NCBI GenBank assembly: GCA_947258375.1
Contig: CAMYIJ010000008.1
Span: 1 to 60,678, forward strand
DNA: 60,678 nt
Origin: an uncultured Acidimicrobiaceae bacterium
GTDB taxonomy: Bacteria > Actinomycetota > Acidimicrobiia > Spongiisociales > UBA5794
Direction: 5' to 3'
The notes beneath the pieces are model-generated. The model was not told where the DNA came from and searched no databases. It saw nothing but the letters and a program-made list of their open reading frames with translations. The translations under genes and the position numbers were made by a program. Below, one piece after another: positions 19,355 to 27,991 of this stretch. Position 1 is the first letter of the stretch; every line of letters starts with the position of its first letter.

Positions 19355-19912
19355 CTATTGGACCTTGTGGGATTCCTTGAACTGGACCGGGACCGAACCG
19401 ACGTCGTAGTCCTTACGCAACGGGTGACCTTCCCACTCGTCGGGGAGCAGGATCCGGGTGAGGTCGGGATGCCCCGCGAAGTCGATACCGAAGAGGTCGA
19501 AGGCCTCACGCTCATAGAAGTTGGCGCCCGGGAACAGATCGCTCACCGTAGCGACCTGCGGTTCATCGCCCGCGAGCCCGGCGCGCACCCGGAGGCGCTT
19601 CGGCGTGGCGGTATCGAGAAGAGTGAGCACGACTTCGAAGCGCGGGTCGCGCCGGAAGTAGTCGACGCCGCAGAGGTCGATGAACATGGTGAAGCCGCCG
19701 TCCTTGGCCGTCGCCACCAGGTCGTGGTACTCGGCCGAGTCCACCGAGACGACCCACTCATCGTCGGCAACGACCCAGGAAGTCGACGGGTAAGCCTCAA
19801 CGATCGCGGCCAGGGCGGGTACGTCGGGCAGCTCCCGCTGGGGAGCCTCCGCGACTTCCTCGGGGGCGGCCTCCGCGGCCACTTCTTCGGTTGTCGGCTC
19901 GTCTGGCGCCAT
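19355..19912 (-). CDS. nuoC: NADH-quinone oxidoreductase subunit C
   Basis: 30-kDa-type subunit, 185 residues. The signature YEREAFDLFGIDFAGHPDL near 133-151 and RILLPDEWEGHPLRKDY are intact. The first 28 residues are an acidic, Ala/Pro-rich leader (EPTTEEVAAEAAPEE), echoing the acidic extension of NuoD encoded just downstream. The ATG starts one base after the nuoB stop. Confidence 0.94.
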   Translation of the reverse strand: MAPDEPTTEEVAAEAAPEEVAEAPQRELPDVPALAAIVEAYPSTSWVVADDEWVVSVDSAEYHDLVATAKDGGFTMFIDLCGVDYFRRDPRFEVVLTLLDTATPKRLRVRAGLAGDEPQVATVSDLFPGANFYEREAFDLFGIDFAGHPDLTRILLPDEWEGHPLRKDYDVGSVPVQFKESHKVQ

Positions 19913-19913
19913 G

Positions 19914-20405
19914 TCAGCTTCCCACCCGGATGATCTCTCGCCGAATCTCGCCGTCCATGATCTTCTGGTGCAGCGTCAGGATGCCGTGCATCAGCGACTG
20001 CGGGCCGGGCGGGCACCCGGGAACGTACATGTCGACGGGCACGATCTGATCAACGCCCTGAACCAGGGCGTAGTTGTTGAACATCCCTCCGCTGGAGGCA
20101 CAGGCCCCCATCGAGATGACCCACTTCGGCTCGCTCATCTGGTCGTATACCTGGCGGAGCACCGGAGCCATCTTCTGGGAGACCCGCCCGGCGACGATCA
20201 TCAAGTCGGCCTGGCGGGGTGATGCCCGGAAGACCTCCATGCCGAACCGGCCCAAGTCGTTGTGCGCCGCGCCGGTACCCATCATCTCGATCGCGCAGCA
20301 CGCCAGCCCAAAAGTGGCTCCCCACATCGACCGCGTCCGCGCCCAGTTGACACCCTTCGCCAACGTGCCGAGCAGAATCCCCGGCGGTTGTGATTCGCCG
20401 GCCAT
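19914..20405 (-). CDS. nuoB: NADH-quinone oxidoreductase subunit B ([4Fe-4S] N2)
   Basis: Subunit carrying terminal cluster N2 beside the quinone site, 163 residues. The ligand set is complete: [10 protein letters not shown] (adjacent Cys pair), MGACASSGG and VPGCPPGP. The start is the ATG at 20405, overlapping the nuoA stop by one base (TGATG); longer frames upstream are out of family. Confidence 0.96.
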   Translation of the reverse strand: MAGESQPPGILLGTLAKGVNWARTRSMWGATFGLACCAIEMMGTGAAHNDLGRFGMEVFRASPRQADLMIVAGRVSQKMAPVLRQVYDQMSEPKWVISMGACASSGGMFNNYALVQGVDQIVPVDMYVPGCPPGPQSLMHGILTLHQKIMDGEIRREIIRVGS

Positions 20406-20821
20406 CAGGCAGCGTCCTCCAGCGAATCGACAACGATCCGGCGATTGCGGCCGCGGCGCGCCACGTTCCAGTCGAGGGCACCGCGCTTCCAAACGTAGAC
20501 AAGGGTCTCGAGCAACAGGATGACGAAGATGCCCATGGCGCCTATCCCCGCCCAGCCGAAGGATTCGAAACGCACCGCCCAGGCGAACAGGAAAACGAGT
20601 TCGACGTCGAAGATCACGAAGAGCATCGCGACGATGTAGAACTTGACCGGGAATCGTTGGACCGGTTCCTGCAATGGGACGATGCCGCACTCGTACGGAG
20701 CCAGCTTCTCGGGCGTGGGGTTGTTGGGAGCGATCCGCCACGACAGCCACATGATGACGGTGGCGAAACCTATTCCAAAAACCAGCATCATGCCGATGGG
20801 CAGGTAGTCAGCAAGCGTCAC
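20405..20821 (-). CDS. nuoA: NADH-quinone oxidoreductase subunit A
   Basis: Three-helix complex I subunit, 138 residues, first gene of the 14-gene operon. [10 protein letters not shown] carries the conserved Glu-Cys loop, and [23 protein letters not shown] is the acidic helix 2 region. The GTG at 20821 is preceded by AAGGGAG at 20832-20826, four bases away, and is preferred over an ATG 18 codons upstream that lacks a ribosome site. Confidence 0.94.
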   Translation of the reverse strand: MTLADYLPIGMMLVFGIGFATVIMWLSWRIAPNNPTPEKLAPYECGIVPLQEPVQRFPVKFYIVAMLFVIFDVELVFLFAWAVRFESFGWAGIGAMGIFVILLLETLVYVWKRGALDWNVARRGRNRRIVVDSLEDAA

Positions 20822-20934
20822 GCGGCTCCCTTCACAGCGCGAGACTAGGAACCCCGTGGCCAAGATCAAATTCACTTCGATCGGGTCCGGAATCGCTGAA
20901 GGACCCGCGCTTCAATCGCCCCCTCACGTGAACC

Positions 20935-20964
20935 TTGCATTGGCTACGCGCCGTCCCGTAGGGT
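20935..20964 (+). promoter_or_regulatory. Candidate promoter for the DUF1295 gene
   Basis: TTGCAT (20935-20940) and TAGGGT (20959-20964) are separated by 18 bases, a reasonable -35/-10 pair for an actinobacterial housekeeping sigma factor. The hexamer ends 7 bases before the ATG at 20972 and there is no ribosome binding site, which would fit a leaderless transcript. The nuo promoter must lie in the same 150-base gap on the other strand; a 7-bp dyad (20882-20888 with 20901-20907) lies there but I cannot assign it. Confidence 0.4.
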
Positions 20965-20971
20965 CTGCAAG

Positions 20972-21850
20972 ATGACGCCCCAGAACCGGAAGTCTCTTGT
21001 CGGCATTGTTGCCGCCCTTGCGATCGGTGCCCTCGTCGTGCTCGCCGGAAGTGACGGCAGCCAGACCGCCGGATCGATCACGGTGTTTGCGTTGTGTGGG
21101 CTCCTCGCCTACCTCATCAACTGGGTGGTATTTGTGCCCTCCAACCTGGCCAAGACGGAGCACTACTTCGACCTCACCGGCAGCGCCACCTACATCGCGG
21201 TCACGGCCGTTGCCCTACTGCTCAGCGATGAACTCGATGCTCGAGCGTTGATCGTCGGGGCGATGGTCATGGTGTGGGCACTGCGACTCGGTTCGTTCCT
21301 GTTTCGCCGAGTACGCCGCGCCGGACGGGACGGCCGATTCGACCGGATCAAAACCGATCCGCTGCGATTCCTCATGACCTGGACATTGCAGGGTCTGTGG
21401 GTACTGCTCACCCTCGCCGCGGCGCTGGCCGTCATCACGGGCATCGAGCGCCAGTCGGTCGGATGGGTGGCGATCGTCGGCATCGTCGTGTGGGCGGCCG
21501 GATTCGCCCTCGAAGTCGTCGCCGACCGGCAGAAGTCCGCCTTCAAAGGCGACCCGGCGAACAAAGGTCGGTTCATCACATCCGGGCTCTGGGCCTGGTC
21601 GCGCCACCCCAACTACTTCGGAGAGATCGTGCTGTGGACCGGAGTCGCCATCATCGCCCTGCCGGTGTTATCCGGATGGCGCTGGCTCACCTTGATCTCA
21701 CCGGTGTTCGTTGTGCTGCTTCTCACCCGGGTCAGCGGCATACCGATGCTCGAAGCTCGCGCCGAGGAGCGCTGGGGTGAAGAGGAAGAGTTCCGGAATT
21801 ACACCCGCACCACACCGGTGCTGATCCCCCGCCCGCCCCGAAGCGTGTAG
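20972..21850 (+). CDS. DUF1295 / steroid 5-alpha-reductase C-terminal-like membrane protein
   Basis: Polytopic membrane protein of 292 residues. The C-terminal half carries the DUF1295 hallmark: GRFITSGLWAWSRHPNYFGE near 190-209, then VSGIPMLEARAEERWGEEEEF and NYTRTTPVLIPRP. This fold is shared by steroid/polyprenol 5-alpha reductases and isoprenylcysteine methyltransferases, so a lipid or isoprenoid reductase role is likely, with the substrate unknown. The N-terminal 130 residues form three or four helices. It is divergent from nuoA and convergent with the heliorhodopsin gene, 33 bases away. Confidence 0.8.
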   Translation: MTPQNRKSLVGIVAALAIGALVVLAGSDGSQTAGSITVFALCGLLAYLINWVVFVPSNLAKTEHYFDLTGSATYIAVTAVALLLSDELDARALIVGAMVMVWALRLGSFLFRRVRRAGRDGRFDRIKTDPLRFLMTWTLQGLWVLLTLAAALAVITGIERQSVGWVAIVGIVVWAAGFALEVVADRQKSAFKGDPANKGRFITSGLWAWSRHPNYFGEIVLWTGVAIIALPVLSGWRWLTLISPVFVVLLLTRVSGIPMLEARAEERWGEEEEFRNYTRTTPVLIPRPPRSV

Positions 21851-21883
21851 GGCGGCTACAGCGCTCACCAGATCGAGACTTCC

Positions 21884-22630
21884 TCAGCCTGCGAGGGTGC
21901 CGCCAAACACCTGCCAGGCAAGCAGGGACTTGGCCACGAGACTCAGAATCATGTAAACGCGCTCACCGTATATGTAGCTCGACCACTTCCCGATCCCGCG
22001 GTACTGCAGCCACTGGTTGATGGCGAATGTATTGAAGAACACGAACAGCGAGAAGAAGATGCCATAGACGAAACCGGGGGGTTGGGCGTCGCTTCCCGGC
22101 GAGAACAGATAGACGCCGATGGCAATCCAGGGCACGATGCCGGCAAGCGAACCCATCCAGAAGGGGAGCAGCGAGCCGCCCGGATCCTCGTACTTCTCCT
22201 GAAGCGCTCCGAAGAGGATCATCGAAACATTCACGCCGAAGAGGGCGATCAGTGCCGCAATGTCCAGGATGCCCGGCAAGACCGCAATGAGGATGATCAT
22301 CACCGAGGCCGACAGCGAGTACTCGAGCCACCTGAAGTAGTTGTGACCGGCATCGAGTCCCGCCCGGTAGCGCTGGTACATGCCCGGCGAGGCGATCAGC
22401 CAATGGAAGAACGCCGACAGGAAGAGGAAGATCGCCACACCCCATGCGATCGAGAGATCGAACAGCACCGTCGGCTCCCCCGCCGGTGTGCCGGGAGGGC
22501 CCTCGGGGTAAGAGGCGCCGATCGGCAGGGTGAAGTCCGTCGCGAGGAGCAAGACAGCAATCCCTTGCAATGCGTGCAGCGCCCCCATGACGACGTTCCA
22601 CGATCGCAAGCGGTAACTCGATTCAGCCAA
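21884..22630 (-). CDS. Heliorhodopsin (retinal-binding photoreceptor protein)
   Basis: Seven-helix retinal protein, 248 residues from the chosen start. Recognisable family stretches are RWLEYSLSASVM in helix 3 and SLVAKSLLAWQVFGGTL in helix 7. Lys234 would hold retinal and Glu103 be its counterion. His19 and His76 fit the polar cluster of the reference protein 48C12 (H23, H80, E107, K241). An alternative longer frame exists, but a perfect GGAGG at 22640-22636 sits 5 bases before the TTG at 22630. Heliorhodopsins are inverted in the membrane and their physiological role is unsettled. No carotenoid cleavage gene for retinal synthesis is in this window. Confidence 0.93.
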   Translation of the reverse strand: MAESSYRLRSWNVVMGALHALQGIAVLLLATDFTLPIGASYPEGPPGTPAGEPTVLFDLSIAWGVAIFLFLSAFFHWLIASPGMYQRYRAGLDAGHNYFRWLEYSLSASVMIILIAVLPGILDIAALIALFGVNVSMILFGALQEKYEDPGGSLLPFWMGSLAGIVPWIAIGVYLFSPGSDAQPPGFVYGIFFSLFVFFNTFAINQWLQYRGIGKWSSYIYGERVYMILSLVAKSLLAWQVFGGTLAG

Positions 22631-22795
22631 GGTTTCCTCCAAAGATGCTGGGTTGTGTACGGGGCGGCCGACCTTGTGGATTGAGGTTACCGATCCCGAG
22701 GCTCCGCGCCAGATCGACCGGACGGGCCACCCCGCCCCAGGACGCTGCATTCACGGGGAGTCATCCGGGGCTTCTTCTGTCCTCGTAGACAGGGC

Positions 22796-23707
22796 ATGAG
22801 CAGTTCACGCAGAATCCTCCTTGCGGGCGCGTCGGGCTCCATCGGCGTCCCCCTCACGGCAGAATTGGAGCGCGCCGGACACGAGGTGATTCGCCTGGTC
22901 CGTCGCCAGCCGGCAGGGACCAATGAGTTCCGATGGGATCCCTACTCCGGGGAGATCGACGAGCGCGCTCTTAAGGGCCTTGATGCCGCGATCAACCTAT
23001 CGGGCGCCGGGATCGGCGACAAACGTTGGACCGAAGACCGCAAGAAGGTTATCTACGACAGCCGCATCGAACCGACGCGGGTGCTCGCGCAGCACCTTGC
23101 CGAACTCGATGAGCCGCCGGAGGTTCTCCTTTCACAGTCGGCGACGGGCATCTATGGTGATCGCGGCGATGAGATCCTCACAGAGGACTCTCCTCTTGGG
23201 CCGCGCGACGACTTCCTTTCAGCGCTGACCATCGATTGGGAGGCGGCAGCCGCGCCGGCACGAGAGGCAGGGATACTCGTCGTTCATCCGCGGACCGGGC
23301 TCGTGCTCTCGCGCCACACGCAGCTGATGCAGCGGCTCATTCCTTTGTACAAGGCCGGATTGGGCGGCCCGCTCGGCGACGGCCGCCAGTGGTGGAGCTG
23401 GATCACCCTCAAAGACGTCATTGCCGCACTCGGACACTTGCTGGAGTCGACGGCGGCCGGACCCGTCAACCTGGTCGCTCCCGGCGCCGTCCGCCAACGC
23501 GACTTCTCGGACGCACTCGCCAAAACCGTGCGCCGCCCGGCGGCCCTGACTGTCCCCAGGTTCGGCCTGCGCCTGCTGCTCGGGTCCGACAAGGCTGAGT
23601 CGCTTGGATTCAGCAGCGCCAGGGTCGCTCCACAAGGTCTCGAAGAGCTCGGTTTTTCCTTCAATCATCCAGAGCTGGTAGACGCCTTGGGTGACATCGT
23701 TCGATGA
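22796..23707 (+). CDS. TIGR01777-family NAD(P)-dependent epimerase/dehydratase-like protein
   Basis: Extended short-chain dehydrogenase fold, 303 residues. A Rossmann loop GASGSIGVPLTAELERAGHEV opens the protein in two parts (GASGSIG, then the first helix). FRWDPYSGEID, AINLSGAGIGDKRW and SQSATGIYGDRGDE are typical of the YfcH/TIGR01777 group, and the C-terminal DUF1731-like segment ends with FNHPELVDALGDIV. Biochemical function of the family is not established. The stop overlaps the start of the next gene (ATGA), so the two are likely co-translated. Confidence 0.85.
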   Translation: MSSSRRILLAGASGSIGVPLTAELERAGHEVIRLVRRQPAGTNEFRWDPYSGEIDERALKGLDAAINLSGAGIGDKRWTEDRKKVIYDSRIEPTRVLAQHLAELDEPPEVLLSQSATGIYGDRGDEILTEDSPLGPRDDFLSALTIDWEAAAAPAREAGILVVHPRTGLVLSRHTQLMQRLIPLYKAGLGGPLGDGRQWWSWITLKDVIAALGHLLESTAAGPVNLVAPGAVRQRDFSDALAKTVRRPAALTVPRFGLRLLLGSDKAESLGFSSARVAPQGLEELGFSFNHPELVDALGDIVR

Positions 23708-24552
23708 ACATCGCCGCCCACTCGGGTCTCGGAAGGCACCTGGATCTGCGCTACCGATCGAATCGGATAGCCGTTCTTGGAACGCTGCTCGCCGCGGTTC
23801 TAATCGGCGGGATCACTTGGACTACGTCCGGCGATATCTCTTTCGCAGCCACGGCATCGACCGCCGTTGGAGTGTTCCTGGCCTGGGCGATTGCCCGTGA
23901 GCTCGATCCAGATCACCCGGGCACCGCGACGATCACCATGGTGGTGGCCACGATCCTCGCCTTGCTTGGTCCGCCGGCGACCGCAGTAGTCGCCGTTCTG
24001 CTCATTGCGATCCGCATCCTCGTCGGCACCGTCGGTGCTCCTCTGCGGCCGGGCGACTTCGTCGTCCTGCTCGCAGCGGCCGGGTATGCCGGCAGTCGGC
24101 CTGAAGGCTGGGCCGCAGCCGGAGCGCTTGTGATCGCCGTCGCAGTGGCCCACCGACAACGCCATCGCTGGCTCCCCGCCGCGCTCGGCGGCGTGGCTCT
24201 CACAGCGGCGCTGGTGCTGTCGCCCGGAGCCGACGTCGGGTTGGCGTCATCCCTGTCGGCGGCGCTGATCGCGCTTGCCGTTGTCGGAACTGCAGCGGCC
24301 CGGAAGCCGGAAGCCGTCACTTCGACCTCCGACTTCGCCGGTCAAACCATCTCAGCCGACCTCGTGGTCGCCGGCCGCGTCACTGCCGCGGTGGTGGTCA
24401 TCGCTACGGGATTCCTCGGAGCGTCCGCCACGAGTTTGACTCCCGTCGTCGCCGTGCTTGCCGGGCTCGCAGTCCCCCGACGCCGCCCAACCCGGGAAAC
24501 CACTCCCCGGATCGAACTCGCCGCGCCATCTGGTGATCCGTCGGGCACTTAG
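23704..24552 (+). CDS. Hypothetical integral membrane protein
   Basis: I do not recognise this family. The 282-residue protein has about eight to ten Ala/Val/Leu-rich membrane helices between residues 22 and 260, a charged break DPDHPGTATIT near 70 and basic loops (HRQRHRW near 150; RRRPTR near 262), ending in a polar tail. The repeated helix pairs recall half of an aromatic-acid-exporter/FUSC-like membrane domain, but no signature supports that. It is translationally coupled to the epimerase-like gene and convergent with the Mnh operon. Confidence 0.6.
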   Translation: MNIAAHSGLGRHLDLRYRSNRIAVLGTLLAAVLIGGITWTTSGDISFAATASTAVGVFLAWAIARELDPDHPGTATITMVVATILALLGPPATAVVAVLLIAIRILVGTVGAPLRPGDFVVLLAAAGYAGSRPEGWAAAGALVIAVAVAHRQRHRWLPAALGGVALTAALVLSPGADVGLASSLSAALIALAVVGTAAARKPEAVTSTSDFAGQTISADLVVAGRVTAAVVVIATGFLGASATSLTPVVAVLAGLAVPRRRPTRETTPRIELAAPSGDPSGT

Positions 24553-24578
24553 CGCGTGCGACAACCGCGATCCCTCGC

Positions 24579-25421
24579 TCAGGCCGGGGCGCGCTCCGGG
24601 ATGGCCCTAGTCGCCAGACCCTCCAGTTCCGCCACCGCGTGGCGCACCTCATCCGTCGTCGAGAAGTGCAGCACATGCACGTAGAGCACGAATGGATCGG
24701 AGGTCATGTCGACGGTCAGCGACCCCGGAGTGAAGCTGACCGCATTCGCCACGAGCAGCGCAACCGACTCAGACTTCGTGGCGAGCGGGACGGCCACTAC
24801 CGCCTCCCGGATCCGATCGTTGCGTGGCGTGATGACCTCCCAGGCCACTCGGACGTTGGAAACGACAATCATGCCCAGATAGCGGACGTAGAAGGCCACC
24901 AGGCCGGTGATACTGAGCCGTGGCGACGGTCTGGTTACCCGCAGCACCGATTCGACGAAGAGGGCGATTGCCAGCCCACCAAGGACGGTACCCACGGCAA
25001 GATCCCGCCACAGAATCACCCACACAACGACCAACACAGCCGGACGCCGCAGCGAAACCTTCTTCTCCGCCGCTGTCGCCGAGCTACCCGGGTCGGGGGC
25101 AACACCCGCCAAGTCGTCGTGCAGGAGCTGTCCGGCCTGGCCGGCGAGATAGGCGGCACGGCCCAGCATGTGACCGGAAACGGGTGCGGTCATGAAGAGA
25201 AAGACGGCGACAAGGGCGCCGATGCCGGCCAATGCTGGGGAAGCGGCGGCGAGGCCGGCGCCGAACGCAATCAGCCCGAGTCCCAGCGATGCCGACTTGG
25301 TGGCGGCGTGCATGCGTGACAGCGGGGACGGGAAGTCGAGCACACCCCATGCGGCGAGCGCCGACAGGACGGTGCCGGCGACCATGAGGACGATTCCGAT
25401 CGCACCTGCTATTTCAGTCAC
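24579..25421 (-). CDS. Mrp antiporter subunits G and E fused in one polypeptide
   Basis: 280 residues. The first about 105 residues are MnhG-like, with GVLDFPSPLSRMHAATKSASLG and FLFMTAPVSGHMLGRAAYLAG. A linker to about 125 (DPGSSATAAEKK) leads into an MnhE-like half, with VVVWVILWRDLAVGTVLGGL, VAWEVITPRNDRI, VAVPLATKSE, NAVSFTPGSLTVDM and LYVHVLHFS. Both halves look complete. GTG 25421 has GGAGGG four bases upstream and overlaps the mnhF stop (GTGA). In canonical operons E precedes F and G follows as separate genes, so this is a rearranged fusion. Confidence 0.88.
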   Translation of the reverse strand: MTEIAGAIGIVLMVAGTVLSALAAWGVLDFPSPLSRMHAATKSASLGLGLIAFGAGLAAASPALAGIGALVAVFLFMTAPVSGHMLGRAAYLAGQAGQLLHDDLAGVAPDPGSSATAAEKKVSLRRPAVLVVVWVILWRDLAVGTVLGGLAIALFVESVLRVTRPSPRLSITGLVAFYVRYLGMIVVSNVRVAWEVITPRNDRIREAVVAVPLATKSESVALLVANAVSFTPGSLTVDMTSDPFVLYVHVLHFSTTDEVRHAVAELEGLATRAIPERAPA

Positions 25422-25678
25422 GTGTCCCTCCACTCGACGAAGCGAGCCACCACGACAGTTCCTACAAATGCGACCAGCGTGACTACGACGATCACGGGAA
25501 CGAAGAGCTCCGAGCCGCGGCGGGCACCCTCAGCAGCGATGCCACCCGCGAGCAGCAGCAAAATCAGATCCAGCGCGACGATACGATCGACGAGCGTCGG
25601 ACCGCGACCGACTCGAATGAGCGCCGGCAGCGCCGCGGCGCCGAGAACCAGCTGGATCACGTTCACCACCAAATCCAT
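25418..25678 (-). CDS. mnhF: Mrp/Mnh antiporter subunit F
   Basis: Small three-helix antiporter subunit, 86 residues. RVGRGPTLVDRIVALDLILL is the MrpF/PhaF signature, with the conserved Asp in the helix. The ATG at 25678 overlaps the mnhD stop by one base, and its own stop overlaps the GTG of the G-E fusion. The frame is open far upstream, but only this start gives a family-length protein. Confidence 0.9.
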   Translation of the reverse strand: MDLVVNVIQLVLGAAALPALIRVGRGPTLVDRIVALDLILLLLAGGIAAEGARRGSELFVPVIVVVTLVAFVGTVVVARFVEWRDT

Positions 25679-27144
25679 CAGCCACCCCCCAGTACGAGGC
25701 CCGTATACACAGCAGGGTCGACCAGGTCTGCCGCGGCGCGAGTGGCGAGGTCGGCAAGCGGGCCGGCAAACAAAGCAACGCCGAGGCTGAGAGCCACCAC
25801 CGATCCTGTCGCAACAGTCATGCCGCGAGCTGCCGGAACACTTGGCTCCGTCGTCTCCCCCCAGAAGACGCCGCCCCAGATCTTCGTCATCGAGAACAGC
25901 GTGAGGAGGCTCACCGCCAGGCTCACCGCAACGATGATGCCCCGATCGAGCGCTAAACCCTCTTGGAGGAGAGCCAACTTGGCCACGAAGCCACTGAAGG
26001 GCGGGATCCCCGCCAAGCTCAATGCGAGAGGTAGAAACATGACGGCGATGATGGGGCGGCGATGCAGCAGCCCCCCGATACGGTCGAGCGCCCCGGTTCC
26101 CTCCTCTGCCTCGACGAGCCCGCCGACGAGAAAGAGCCCGGTCTTCACCACGATGTGGTGAGTGATGTACAAGATGGCAGCAGCGAGACCGGCGACAGTC
26201 AGAAAGCCGAGTCCCATCACCATGTAGCCGATCTGGCTGACAATGTGAAAGCTGAGGATCCGTTTGATGTCGTTCTGGGCGATGGCGCCGAGCACGCCCA
26301 CAGTCATCGTGGCGCCGGCGATGAAGAGCAGCAGAGTCGATGGCTCGTCCTGACTGAACAGCAGCGTCTGGGTGCGGATGATGACAAAGACGCCGACCTT
26401 GGTGAGCAGTCCGGCAAAGATCGCCGTCACCGGGGTCGGCGCGGTGGGATATGAATCCGGCAGCCACATGAATAGCGGGAAGATCGCGGCCTTGATCCCA
26501 AAGACGACCAGCGTCAGGAGCCCCAACGCACTCCGCACAGCCGGATCGAGTGTCTGGAAGGCAACGGCCAGATCGGCCAGGTTGAGCGTTCCCGCGACGG
26601 TATACGTAAACGCGATCACCACCAGGAAGAGAGCCGAGGCGACAAGGTTGATCACGACGTAGCTCATGGTGGCCCTCACCTCGCCGGGTCCGGTCTTCAC
26701 GGTGAGCAGCACGTAGCTGGCAATGAGCATCATCTCGAAGCCGACGAACAGGTTGAAGAGGTCGCCGGTTACCAGCGACAGGGCTACACCAGCGGTGAGG
26801 ATCAGGTACTTGGTGTGGAACCACCAGTCGAGTGCGTCCCGGCCGAGCTGAGCCATCGCGTAGACCAGAACGGCGATCAGCATGGCCGTCGATACGGTCA
26901 GCACGATTCCGGCAAAGCGGTCGGCCACCAGGGTGATTCCAAACGGGGCCGGCCAACCTCCCAATTGAGCGACGGCGGCGCCGTTGGAATCCGCTTCGAT
27001 GAGCAGCAGCACTGCGGCAACGAGCACAAACGCCACTCCGGACAGCGCGATGGCCCGCTGCAGCCGGAGCCGCCGGCCGATGAGCACCGTCAGCCCCGCT
27101 CCGAGCACGGGAACCGCCACCACCGAGGGGAGCAGCCACGTCAT
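25678..27144 (-). CDS. mnhD: Mrp/Mnh antiporter subunit D
   Basis: NuoM/N-like ion-translocating subunit of the multisubunit Na+(or K+)/H+ antiporter, 488 residues with about 14 helices. FVGFEMMLIASYVLL, IKAAIFPLFMWLPDSYPTAPTP in two parts, and IKRILSFHIVSQIGYM carry the channel Glu and Lys residues. FSMTKIWGGVFWGE marks it as the Mrp branch rather than complex I. It is the fourth gene of the operon, overlapping mnhC by 4 bases. Confidence 0.93.
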   Translation of the reverse strand: MTWLLPSVVAVPVLGAGLTVLIGRRLRLQRAIALSGVAFVLVAAVLLLIEADSNGAAVAQLGGWPAPFGITLVADRFAGIVLTVSTAMLIAVLVYAMAQLGRDALDWWFHTKYLILTAGVALSLVTGDLFNLFVGFEMMLIASYVLLTVKTGPGEVRATMSYVVINLVASALFLVVIAFTYTVAGTLNLADLAVAFQTLDPAVRSALGLLTLVVFGIKAAIFPLFMWLPDSYPTAPTPVTAIFAGLLTKVGVFVIIRTQTLLFSQDEPSTLLLFIAGATMTVGVLGAIAQNDIKRILSFHIVSQIGYMVMGLGFLTVAGLAAAILYITHHIVVKTGLFLVGGLVEAEEGTGALDRIGGLLHRRPIIAVMFLPLALSLAGIPPFSGFVAKLALLQEGLALDRGIIVAVSLAVSLLTLFSMTKIWGGVFWGETTEPSVPAARGMTVATGSVVALSLGVALFAGPLADLATRAAADLVDPAVYTGLVLGGG

Positions 27145-27542
27145 TCGGCGACCTCATGGACTTCGAGCGGCGGAGTGACCTCAGCAGTGTGTTTCGCTCT
27201 GCTGATCCTGCGGTCCTCTATGTCGTCCTCGACGGCGTCGCTTCCGGTGAGCACGTAGCTGCGCAGCGCCAATGCGAGCAGGAACGCCGTGATACCGAAG
27301 GTGATCACGATTGCGGTGAGCACCATCGCCTGCGGGAGCGGGTCCGCCACAGGAAGGCCACCACCGTCGGCGCCGATGACGGGCGGCTGCGCCGGACCCG
27401 GCCCGGACAGCATGATCAGCAGGTTGGCGCCGTGGGACATCAGCCCGAGACCGATGATCACCCGCGACAGCATCCGCTGCAGCACCAGGTAGGTGCCGAC
27501 AGCGAACAGGACGGCGGCGATCAACAAGCCGGCGAGGCTCAT
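27141..27542 (-). CDS. mnhC: Mrp/Mnh antiporter subunit C
   Basis: NuoK-like three-helix subunit, 133 residues. GTYLVLQRMLSRVIIGLGLM, SHGANLLIML and DPLPQAMVLTAIVITFGITA are the MnhC landmarks. A C-terminal hydrophilic tail of about 35 residues follows helix 3. The ATG at 27542 overlaps the mnhB stop (ATGA). Confidence 0.92.
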   Translation of the reverse strand: MSLAGLLIAAVLFAVGTYLVLQRMLSRVIIGLGLMSHGANLLIMLSGPGPAQPPVIGADGGGLPVADPLPQAMVLTAIVITFGITAFLLALALRSYVLTGSDAVEDDIEDRRISRAKHTAEVTPPLEVHEVAE

Positions 27543-27991
27543 GATGCTGCCTCCGCGTCGAGGGTCTCGTCCTCACCGAGCACACGGACGAGCCCGAGTG
27601 CCATGCCAACGATCACGAGGTAGACGCCCATGTCGAAGGCGAGGGCGGACACCACCTTGACTTTGCCCACACCGGGAACGGAGAACTCGAGGTAGCCGGA
27701 CTCGAGGAATCCGAGTCCGGCGAACATCGAAGCGAATCCGCTGATCGCAGCGAGGGTGAGACCGAAACCGAGCAACACGCCGGCCCGGATCGGCACGACG
27801 CGACGCACCGTTTCCATCCCTCCGGCCACCCAGGCCAGTAGGAGGGCGATGCCGGCAACGAGACCTCCGGCGAATCCTCCACCCGGTTGATTGTGCCCGG
27901 CGAAGAGCAGGTAGACCGAGAACACGAGCAGCGGGCCGGAGACGGTGATCACTCCTGCCTCGAGGATCGCTGAGCCGCGCAACGAACTCAT
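27539..27991 (-). CDS. mnhB: Mrp/Mnh antiporter subunit B
   Basis: Four-helix MnhB-domain protein, 150 residues. YLLFAGHNQPGGGFAGGLVAG near residue 27 and ALAFDMGVYLVIVGMAL near 115 are diagnostic. The large MnhA subunit upstream carries its own MnhB-like C-terminal segment, as is normal. It overlaps mnhA by 4 bases. Confidence 0.92.
   Translation of the reverse strand: MSSLRGSAILEAGVITVSGPLLVFSVYLLFAGHNQPGGGFAGGLVAGIALLLAWVAGGMETVRRVVPIRAGVLLGFGLTLAAISGFASMFAGLGFLESGYLEFSVPGVGKVKVVSALAFDMGVYLVIVGMALGLVRVLGEDETLDAEAAS

Noticed and set aside
17789..19933. A 714-codon open frame on the plus strand opposite nuoE, nuoD and nuoC
   Set aside because: It is antisense to three well-supported genes, has no recognisable protein features and arises from high GC at third positions.
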